Shown here piece after piece: positions 1-5,710 of a stretch of DNA of 6,691 nucleotides. The stretch lies in contig JACMMK010000393.1 of the NCBI GenBank assembly GCA_014379045.1, positions 1 through 6,691 on the forward strand, read 5' to 3'. The notes under the pieces were generated by a model that saw nothing but the letters and a program-made list of their open reading frames with translations, was not told the origin of the DNA and ran no database searches. Made by a program: the position numbers and the translations under genes. Within the stretch, counting starts at the first letter, position 1. The number at the start of each line of letters is the position of its first letter. This DNA is from Burkholderiales bacterium (GTDB taxonomy: Bacteria > Pseudomonadota > Gammaproteobacteria > Burkholderiales > CAIKXV01).

Positions 1-1664
1 CGGTCGCGCGTGCCGGGTTTGCGCCGCGCGACGCGGCGCAGCGGGATCGCGATCTCGCCGTTCGGCAGTCCGCGCGCCGAGTCGGGCAGCGGCAGCGCGC
101 CGTAGCGCGCGGCGTTCGCCTGCAGGTAGCCGGCGGCGATCAGCTGGCGCGCGACGGCGCGCCAGCCCATGTCGTCGAACTCGGTGCCGACACCGAACGT
201 CGGCAGCTTGTCGTGTCCGAACTGGGTCATGCGCGGCGTGGCCTTGCCGAGCAGCAGATCGATCAGGTGACCGGCGCCGAAGCGCTGTCCGGTACGCAGT
301 GCTGCCGACAGGAATTTCTGCGCCGGCACCGTGCCGTCGATCGTCTCCGGCGGTTCGAGACAGGTGTCGCAATTGCCGCACGCGCCCGAGGCCTCGCCGA
401 AATAATCGAGCAGGACCTGCCTGCGGCAGCGCGTGGTCTCGCAGTAGCCGAGCATGGCGTCGAGTTTCTGGCGCTCGATGCGCTTGACGTCGTCGGGCGA
501 ACCGGACTCATCGATCCGGTTACGCAGCAACACGACATCCGACAGACCGTATGCGAGCCACGCGTCGGAAGGTTCGCCGTCACGTCCGGCGCGACCGGTC
601 TCCTGATAGTAGCCCTCGAGGCTCTGCGGGAGATCGAGATGCGCGACGAAGCGGACATCGGGCTTGTCGATGCCCATGCCGAAGGCCACGGTCGCGACGA
701 TCACGATGCCGTCCTCGCGCAGGAACCGCTGCTGATGATGCCGGCGCGTCTGCGCATCGAGGCCGGCGTGGTAGGGCAGCGCGGCCACGCCCAGACCTGC
801 GAGCCACAGCGCGGTCTCGTCGACCTTGCGCCGTGACTGGCAATAGACGATGCCGGCTGCCTGCCGATGGCCGTCTTTCAGGAAGCGCGCGAGCTGTTCG
901 CGCGCGGCGTCTTTCTCGACCACTCGATAGCGGATGTTGGGGCGGTCGAAGCTCGACACGAACACGCGCGCGGCATTCAGGCCGAGGCGGTCGAGGATCT
1001 CCTGGCGCGTGATCGCGTCGGCGGTCGCGGTCAGCGCGATCCGGGGGATTGCCGGAAAGCGCTCGTGCAGCACCGACAGCTGGATGTATTCGGGACGGAA
1101 GTCATGCCCCCATTGCGACACGCAGTGCGCCTCGTCGATCGCGAACAGCGCGACCGGCGCGCGTTCGAGCAGCGCGAGGAAGCGCTCGGTGAGCAGACGT
1201 TCTGGCGCGACATACAGCAGGTCGAGCTGGCCGGTCTCGAACGCGCGCTCGACCTCGCGCGCCTCGCGCGCATCGAGCGTCGAGTTAAGGAAGGCGGCGC
1301 GCACGCCGGCGAGTTTCAACGCATCGACCTGATCCTGCATCAGCGCGATCAACGGCGACACCACCAGTCCCACGCCAGCGCGTGCGAGCGCCGGAATCTG
1401 ATAGCACAACGACTTGCCACCGCCGGTGGGCATCAGTACCAGCGCATCGCCACCGTCGATCACGTGCTCGATGATCTCCTGCTGCGCCCCGCGGAAGGCG
1501 CGGTAGCCGAACACCCGTCCCAGGATCTCGAGCGCACGCGAGGCCTTGCCCGGGTCACCCAGGCCGGCACCGGGTGCGGCGCCGGATCGGGCATCCAGCC
1601 CGGGAACTTCGCCCGCGCCGGTGTCTTCATCGACGATGGCCGTCGCCTCGAGTGTGCGCGTCAT
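1..1664 (-). CDS. recQ: RecQ-family ATP-dependent DNA helicase, C-terminus cut by window edge
   Basis: This is a superfamily 2, 3'-to-5' DNA helicase that unwinds DNA during recombination and repair in the cytoplasm. The frame read from the sequence gives 554 residues without a stop. Visible motifs are motif 0 (FGYRAFRGAQQEII), Walker A MPTGGGKS (K84), DEAH at 177-180 followed by the aromatic-rich loop QWGHDFRPEY, and motif VI QETGRAGRDG (354-363) with the arginine finger. The RecQ zinc site follows as C413, C429, C432 and C435, and then a winged-helix region containing GHDKL. Colinearity with E. coli RecQ (609 residues, from memory) implies that about 90 residues, the HRDC domain, lie beyond position 1. 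The ATG at 1664 leaves about 30 more N-terminal residues than E. coli, rich in Gly, Ala, Pro and Asp; no later in-frame start precedes motif 0. It begins 6 nt after the dehydrogenase stop with no good ribosome binding site, which suggests translational coupling. Confidence 0.96.
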   Translation of the reverse strand, partial: MTRTLEATAIVDEDTGAGEVPGLDARSGAAPGAGLGDPGKASRALEILGRVFGYRAFRGAQQEIIEHVIDGGDALVLMPTGGGKSLCYQIPALARAGVGLVVSPLIALMQDQVDALKLAGVRAAFLNSTLDAREAREVERAFETGQLDLLYVAPERLLTERFLALLERAPVALFAIDEAHCVSQWGHDFRPEYIQLSVLHERFPAIPRIALTATADAITRQEILDRLGLNAARVFVSSFDRPNIRYRVVEKDAAREQLARFLKDGHRQAAGIVYCQSRRKVDETALWLAGLGVAALPYHAGLDAQTRRHHQQRFLREDGIVIVATVAFGMGIDKPDVRFVAHLDLPQSLEGYYQETGRAGRDGEPSDAWLAYGLSDVVLLRNRIDESGSPDDVKRIERQKLDAMLGYCETTRCRRQVLLDYFGEASGACGNCDTCLEPPETIDGTVPAQKFLSAALRTGQRFGAGHLIDLLLGKATPRMTQFGHDKLPTFGVGTEFDDMGWRAVARQLIAAGYLQANAARYGALPLPDSARGLPNGEIAIPLRRVARRKPGTRD

Positions 1665-1670
1665 CCGACG

Positions 1671-2591
1671 CTAGCCCGGCTGCCTGGGATCACGCGGCTT
1701 GGGTTCGGTGTTCGGCAGCGCCTTCGGCAACGCGTAGTCGATGAACTGCAGCAGCGCCGAGAGTTGCGTCGACGCCTGCTTGCGCACCGCGTCGGTGTCA
1801 CAGCCTGCCCAGTCGTAGAAGCCTTTGCCGGCGGCGAGACCGGTCTCGCCGCGTCGGGCCATCGCCTGCAGCATCGGATTGGCGACATTGGTATGGAACA
1901 GCTCGGGCACGATCGACGCCTGCGCCTCGGCGTGGATCTTGAGTCCGCTGATGTCCTTCTGCTGGATCAGGCCGTTCAGGCACATCCGCGGCGCCAGCAG
2001 CCGTCGCGCCGCATGATCGATCGCGCTCGCATCGGCGACGCCGTTCTCGATCAGGTAGTACGCCTCGCTCAGGATCGCATGCTGCAGCCGGTTCACCAGG
2101 AAGCCGACGATCGGCTTGTACAGCACGACCGTCTCCTTGCCCGAGCGATGCAGCGCAGCGGCGGTCGCATCGACCGATTCGCGCGACGATGCGGGCCCGC
2201 CCATCACTTCGACCAGCGGCGCTGTGTCGGCCGGCATGAAGTAGTGGATGCCGAGAAACTTCTCGGGCGCCGCGAGCGTCGCCGCGAGCTCGATCAGATC
2301 GAGACCGGAGGTACCCGTGCCGAGCAGATAGTCCTGTCCGACGTAGGCGGCCTCGATCTCGGCGAACACCTTCTGCTTGGTCGGAACGTCTTCCGGTACC
2401 AGCTCGATGATCAGGTCGGGCGCCGTTTGTGGCAGGACCGATACCGCGCGCACGCCGCTCGGCAGATCGACGATCTCGGCGGCGCGTGCCGAACGCACCG
2501 TCGTGTCGAAGCCCGCCGCCGCGAAGGTCTTGGCGACTCCGCGGCCCATGACGCCGTAGCCGTAGATCAGAACGCTGTGAATCTGTTTCAT
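1671..2591 (-). CDS. 3-hydroxyacyl-CoA dehydrogenase-family NAD(P)-dependent oxidoreductase
   Basis: A 306-residue cytoplasmic oxidoreductase of the family that oxidises L-3-hydroxyacyl-CoA or related 3-hydroxy acids. Residues 1-160 form the Rossmann domain, with GYGVMGRG at 11-18, DLIIELVPEDVPTKQ at 59-73 and GTSGL at 93-97. Colinearity with mammalian short-chain HADH places the catalytic set at S95, H116 (GIHYF), E128 (LVEV) and N167 (GFLVNRL). The helical C-terminal domain ends with the family motif GKGFYDW (255-261). Two features are odd. The stretch between beta-2 and DLIIE is about 25 residues shorter than usual, and beta-2 ends in VRSAR where an NAD-binding Asp is expected. The exact substrate is therefore uncertain: a CoA thioester, or a free hydroxy acid as in the related L-gulonate 3-dehydrogenase. 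The ATG at 2591 follows AGGGGAG by 7 nt. The frame stays open upstream, but that part is only a shadow of the lactonase gene. Confidence 0.9.
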   Translation of the reverse strand: MKQIHSVLIYGYGVMGRGVAKTFAAAGFDTTVRSARAAEIVDLPSGVRAVSVLPQTAPDLIIELVPEDVPTKQKVFAEIEAAYVGQDYLLGTGTSGLDLIELAATLAAPEKFLGIHYFMPADTAPLVEVMGGPASSRESVDATAAALHRSGKETVVLYKPIVGFLVNRLQHAILSEAYYLIENGVADASAIDHAARRLLAPRMCLNGLIQQKDISGLKIHAEAQASIVPELFHTNVANPMLQAMARRGETGLAAGKGFYDWAGCDTDAVRKQASTQLSALLQFIDYALPKALPNTEPKPRDPRQPG

Positions 2592-2598
2592 GCCACTG

Positions 2599-2605
2599 CT
2601 CCCCT
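2599..2605 (-). promoter_or_regulatory. Ribosome binding site of the dehydrogenase gene
   Basis: AGGGGAG on the minus strand, 7 nt before the ATG at 2591. It fixes the start of the dehydrogenase, whose reading frame otherwise continues open far upstream. Confidence 0.75.
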
Positions 2606-2626
2606 GTCTGCCCTGGCGCGACCGGC

Positions 2627-3553
2627 TCAGGTCAGTCCGTAGATCTTCTTGCCCGCGACCGGCAGCTTCGCCATCAGGATGTCGCCCGACATCGACTCGG
2701 TGATGTACAGCGTCTTCTGATCGGGCCCGCCGAAGGCGATGTTGGCGAGGTGATGATGCTTGTGATCCTCGGAATGGATCAGGTGCGTCGGCAGCATGTT
2801 CGAGTCGAAGCGCCAGACGCCGACCCCGAGCTGGCAGACGAACAGCCCGTTCTCGCTGTCCATCTCGATGCCGTCGGGTCCCCCGACGCCGCCCGAGAGC
2901 TGGATGCACACCCCGGTCTTCGAGATCGAACCATCGTGCATCAACGGCAGCCGCCACACCGAGTTCGAGCGCGTGACGCCGACGTAGCAATGTTTCTCGA
3001 CCGTGGACAGGGTGATGCCGTTCGGGCTGGGCACGTTGCTGCAGAGACGATCGAGCGCGCCGTTGGCGCGCCAGCGGAACACGCGCCCGGTCGGATCGGC
3101 GATGCCGGTCTGGCCCTGGTCGGTGAAGTACAGATCGCCGTTCGAGGCGAAATGCAGGTCGTTGCAACCCTTGAACCCTTCGCTGAAGGCCGTGCGCAGC
3201 ACTTCCTCGATCTTCATCGTCTTCGGATCGATGGTGAGGATGCCCATCTTGTAGTCGGCGACGAAGATGCGCCCGTCCTTGTGGAACTTGAGCCCGTTCG
3301 GCCAGCCCGGGTATTGCAGCGCGAGCTCGATGTCGCCCTTCGGATCGGCGCGGAAGATACGTCCGAATGCGGTATCGACGAACCACAGGTTGCCCTCGCG
3401 ATCGAACGACGGGCCTTCGAGAAAGCACTCGATCTCGGTGCCCTGGCGATTCGGGTCGGCCCAGTCGCTACGCTGCTTCTTGCGGAACTTCGCCGGCAAC
3501 GTGGTGAACACTTCCGTCTTGATGAGTTGCAGGGGCTGGAACGGATTGAACAT
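2627..3553 (-). CDS. SMP-30/gluconolactonase/LRE-family lactonase
   Basis: A 308-residue six-bladed beta-propeller hydrolase of the SMP-30/gluconolactonase/Drp35-like family, which opens lactone rings using a divalent metal at the centre of the propeller. Visible family marks are FLEGPSFDREGNLWFVD (residues 44-60), PNGLKF (85-90), CNDLHF (130-135), SPNGI (176-180) and GGPDGIEMD (224-232). By comparison with human SMP30 the metal and substrate ligands should be E46, N131, N178 and D227. A His cluster, HKHHHLANIAFGG (264-276), precedes the last blade. There is no signal peptide, so the protein is probably cytoplasmic. The ATG at 3553 is chosen because AAAGGA lies 10 nt upstream; an in-frame TTG at 3610 has no such site. 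The substrate cannot be read from sequence; sugar or hydroxy-acid lactones are the usual class. The gene ends 35 nt before the dehydrogenase start, consistent with one operon. Confidence 0.93.
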   Translation of the reverse strand: MFNPFQPLQLIKTEVFTTLPAKFRKKQRSDWADPNRQGTEIECFLEGPSFDREGNLWFVDTAFGRIFRADPKGDIELALQYPGWPNGLKFHKDGRIFVADYKMGILTIDPKTMKIEEVLRTAFSEGFKGCNDLHFASNGDLYFTDQGQTGIADPTGRVFRWRANGALDRLCSNVPSPNGITLSTVEKHCYVGVTRSNSVWRLPLMHDGSISKTGVCIQLSGGVGGPDGIEMDSENGLFVCQLGVGVWRFDSNMLPTHLIHSEDHKHHHLANIAFGGPDQKTLYITESMSGDILMAKLPVAGKKIYGLT

Positions 3554-3563
3554 GGCGCAACGG

Positions 3564-3569
3564 TCCTTT
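3564..3569 (-). promoter_or_regulatory. Ribosome binding site of the lactonase gene
   Basis: AAAGGA on the minus strand, 10 nt before the ATG at 3553. It decides the start in favour of this ATG, which encodes MFNPFQ, over the TTG 19 codons upstream. Confidence 0.65.
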
Positions 3570-3629
3570 CGTATGAAACTACCAGTGTGGACGGACGAGG
3601 GAGGATGCAAGAAACATGCGAACGAACGG

Positions 3630-4625
3630 CTACTCCACCTTGACGCCGGAATCGCGCACGACCTTCGCCCAGCGCGCGATGTTCGACTTGATGTAGCTGC
3701 TCATCTCTTCCGGCGTGCCGGGCGTCGCGCTCGACAGGCCCTGGCCTTCGAGCTTGCCCACGATCTCGGGGTTGCGCAGCAGCTTGCCCAGCGTCTCGTT
3801 GAGCCGCCGGACGATATCGCCCGGGCTCTTCGCCGGTGCGAACACGCCGTACATGATCGTCGCGTCGTAGCCGGTGATGCCTGCGGCCTCGTTGACCGTT
3901 GGCACGTCGGGCAGCAGCTTGGTGCGCGACGCGGCGGTCAGTGCGAGCCCGCGCAGCTTGCCCGAGCGCACCGGGGCGATCGCGGTGGCGAGGCTCGAGA
4001 AGTAGATCGGCACATGTCCGCCGAGCACGTCGATCATCGCCGGCCCGCCGCCCTTGTACGGCACATGGATCATGCGCAGGTCGAGCGTCGACATGAACAG
4101 CTCGCCGCCGAGATGGCTCGCGCTGCCGACGCCGAACGACGCCCACGACATCTGCCCCGGCTGCTTTTTCGCAAGCGCGATCAGTTCCTTCACGTTGCGT
4201 GCCGGCAGCGACGGATGCGCGAGGATCACCAGTGGCACTTCGCCGACGAGCGTGATCGGCTGGAAATCATTGATCGTGTCGTACGGCACCTTCGGATAGA
4301 ACGCCGGGTTGAGCATGTGCGACGTCACGCTGTGGAACATGATCGTGTAGCCGTCGGGCGCGCTGCGCGCGACCAGCTCGGCGCCGATCAGTCCGTTCGA
4401 TCCGCCCCGGTTCTCGACCACGAACGACTGCCCGAGCGTCGACGCGAGGGGCTCGGCGAGGATGCGCCCGAGGATGTCGTTGCCGCCCCCGGGCGGCCAC
4501 GGAATCACCATGCGCACGGGCTTGGCGGGCCAGCTGCCCTGGGCCTGCGCGAGCAATGGAGCGGCCGCGGCTGCGAGTACCAGGGTTGCACACCCGGCGT
4601 GCGTGTTCCACGTCGTTTCTTTCAT
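3630..4625 (-). CDS. TctC/Bug-family periplasmic substrate-binding protein (copy A)
   Basis: A 331-residue tripartite-tricarboxylate-transporter-type solute-binding protein, exported to the periplasm to capture a small, usually carboxylate, ligand. Residues 1-28 form a Sec-type signal with a hydrophobic Leu/Ala core, and cleavage is likely after AQA (26-28). The mature part opens with the family pattern KPVRMVIPWPPGGGND (35-50). VENRGG, DGYT, the FG.GS.SHL segment, HVPYKGGGPA, GGHVPIYFS and LLPDVPTV follow in the usual order, and the length is normal for the family. A hand alignment gives about 60% identity (178 of about 297 positions) to the binding protein at 5703-6691, and visibly less to its immediate upstream neighbour. 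The ATG at 4625 has a modest GGA nine nt upstream. The ligand is unknown, and no TctA or TctB membrane gene is present in the window. Confidence 0.95.
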   Translation of the reverse strand: MKETTWNTHAGCATLVLAAAAAPLLAQAQGSWPAKPVRMVIPWPPGGGNDILGRILAEPLASTLGQSFVVENRGGSNGLIGAELVARSAPDGYTIMFHSVTSHMLNPAFYPKVPYDTINDFQPITLVGEVPLVILAHPSLPARNVKELIALAKKQPGQMSWASFGVGSASHLGGELFMSTLDLRMIHVPYKGGGPAMIDVLGGHVPIYFSSLATAIAPVRSGKLRGLALTAASRTKLLPDVPTVNEAAGITGYDATIMYGVFAPAKSPGDIVRRLNETLGKLLRNPEIVGKLEGQGLSSATPGTPEEMSSYIKSNIARWAKVVRDSGVKVE

Positions 4626-4717
4626 CGGTCGTCCGATTCCGGGTTGAACGGGCGCCGCCGGCGCGGCGCGCGCCGTGGCGCGTGGCGTTGACGTCTACGC
4701 ACCATTGAGAAATCTCA
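4626..4717 (-). other. 92-nt GC-rich gap between two binding-protein genes, with short palindrome and possible Arg-rich mini-ORF
   Basis: This is the longest non-coding gap in the window. Just after the upstream gene's stop is a 12-bp inverted repeat, TGAGA-AA-TCTCA (4706-4717). It is followed on the minus strand by a very GC-rich stretch with several overlapping self-complementary GGCGC/GCGCC blocks (about 4650-4680). These could fold in mRNA, but no T-run follows, so this is not a standard intrinsic terminator. A 27-codon ORF begins with the ATG at 4705 and stops at 4622, sharing ATGA with the start of the binding-protein gene. Its product would have 11 Arg in 27 residues. Base composition alone could produce such an ORF, and its ribosome binding site is weak. 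Confidence 0.3.
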
Positions 4718-5710
4718 TCACTCGCTCTTCAGACCGACCTGCTTGGCAAGCTTCGCGTAACGCGCAAGCTCGGCGGCCATGAAGGTACGAAATGCCGAGG
4801 GTGTGCTCGACTGCGCGTCGATGCCGAGCGCGACGAAGCGCTCCTGCGTATCGGCGAACTCGAGCGATTTTCGCAGCCCGGCGTTCAGGCGCTCGACGAT
4901 CGGCGCGGCGGTGCGCGCGGGCACCACCGCGCCCCACCAGGTGACCATGTCGAACCCCGGTACCCCGCCCTCGGCGATCGTCGGCAATTCCGGGGCGAGT
5001 GGGGTTCGTTTCGCGCTCGACACCGCGAGCGCGCGCAGCCTGCCGCTCTTGACGTGCGCGGCCGCCACCGGCGGGCTCGCGAACACGAAGTCGATCTGGC
5101 CACCGAGCAGGTCGTTGACCGATTGCCCCGTGCCCTTGTACGGCACGTGCAGCAGTTCGACGCCGGTCATCAGGCGCATCAACTCGGTGGTCAGATGCGC
5201 CGGGGTGCCGCTGCCACCGGTGCCGTACTTGAGGGCGCCGGGCTTGGCGCGCGCGAGCGCGATCAACTCGGCGACGCTCTTCACCTGCAGCGAGGGCCCG
5301 ACCACCAGGATCGTCGGCCCCGTCGCAAGCAGGGTCACCGGCTCGAAATCGCGGAGCACGTCGTAGCCGAGCTTCGGGTAGATGTGCGGATTGATCGAAA
5401 GCGGCGCGACATTGGCGAGCAGCAAGGTGTAGCCATCGGCTGCCGAACGCGCGGCGATCTCGCTGCCGAGCGAACCGCCGACGCCGGGGCGATTGTCGAT
5501 CAGCACCGGTTGGCCGAGTTGTTCGGCCAGACGCGTGCCGACGGCGCGCGCGACGAGATCGGACGAGCCGCCCGGCGGGTAGGGGGCGATCCAGCGCACC
5601 GGCTTCGTGGGCCAGGTCTGCGCCAGCGCGCAGTGATGCGCGATCGATCCGCCTCCCAGCAGCAGGACAGCGGTCGCCGCGGCGGCGCCGCGCAGGGTTC
5701 GTTCAGTCAA
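4718..5710 (-). CDS. TctC/Bug-family periplasmic substrate-binding protein (divergent copy B, TTG start)
   Basis: A 330-residue TctC/Bug solute-binding protein of normal family length. Residues 1-30 form a signal peptide with an Ala/Val/Leu core (AAATAVLLLGGG), probably cleaved after ALA (28-30). The mature protein shows KPVRWIAPYPPGGSSD (36-51), IDNRPGVGG, DGYTLLL, GTGGSGTPAHL, HVPYKGTGQ, LLGGQIDFVF and PELPTI in family order. It differs from its two neighbours at many ligand-pocket positions (for example PGGSSD against PGGGND, and FASPP against YFSSL), so it probably binds something different. The start is TTG at 5710. The frame has a stop eight codons upstream and no ATG or GTG between, while GGAG lies 6 nt before the TTG. 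The gene overlaps the preceding stop by 8 nt, which favours translational coupling. Family assignment is certain; the ligand is unknown. Confidence 0.94.
   Translation of the reverse strand: MTERTLRGAAAATAVLLLGGGSIAHHCALAQTWPTKPVRWIAPYPPGGSSDLVARAVGTRLAEQLGQPVLIDNRPGVGGSLGSEIAARSAADGYTLLLANVAPLSINPHIYPKLGYDVLRDFEPVTLLATGPTILVVGPSLQVKSVAELIALARAKPGALKYGTGGSGTPAHLTTELMRLMTGVELLHVPYKGTGQSVNDLLGGQIDFVFASPPVAAAHVKSGRLRALAVSSAKRTPLAPELPTIAEGGVPGFDMVTWWGAVVPARTAAPIVERLNAGLRKSLEFADTQERFVALGIDAQSSTPSAFRTFMAAELARYAKLAKQVGLKSE

Noticed and set aside
867..2642. 591-residue open frame on the plus strand
   Set aside because: It lies antisense to recQ and the dehydrogenase, both of which carry full family motifs. 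Its protein is rich in Arg, His, Asp and Gln with no recognisable domain, as expected of the complement of GC-rich codons.
1671..3428. 585-residue open frame on the minus strand, suggesting a fusion upstream of the dehydrogenase
   Set aside because: Only the last 306 codons encode a recognisable protein. The earlier part is an out-of-frame reading of the lactonase gene, and a strong ribosome binding site precedes the internal ATG at 2591.
3554..3629. Possible promoter in the 76-nt gap before the lactonase (TTGCAT followed by AT-richer sequence)
   Set aside because: The nearest -10-like hexamer is about 23 nt from the -35-like one and matches poorly; it is not supportable as a sigma-70 promoter.
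4650..4680. GC-rich self-complementary stretch as a rho-independent terminator
   Set aside because: No run of T follows the potential stem on the transcribed strand. GGCGC/GCGCC repeats are expected at this base composition.
3267..4691. 474-residue open frame on the plus strand
   Set aside because: It is antisense to the lactonase and a binding-protein gene, with low-complexity Arg/His/Ala composition and no motif. It is a shadow frame.
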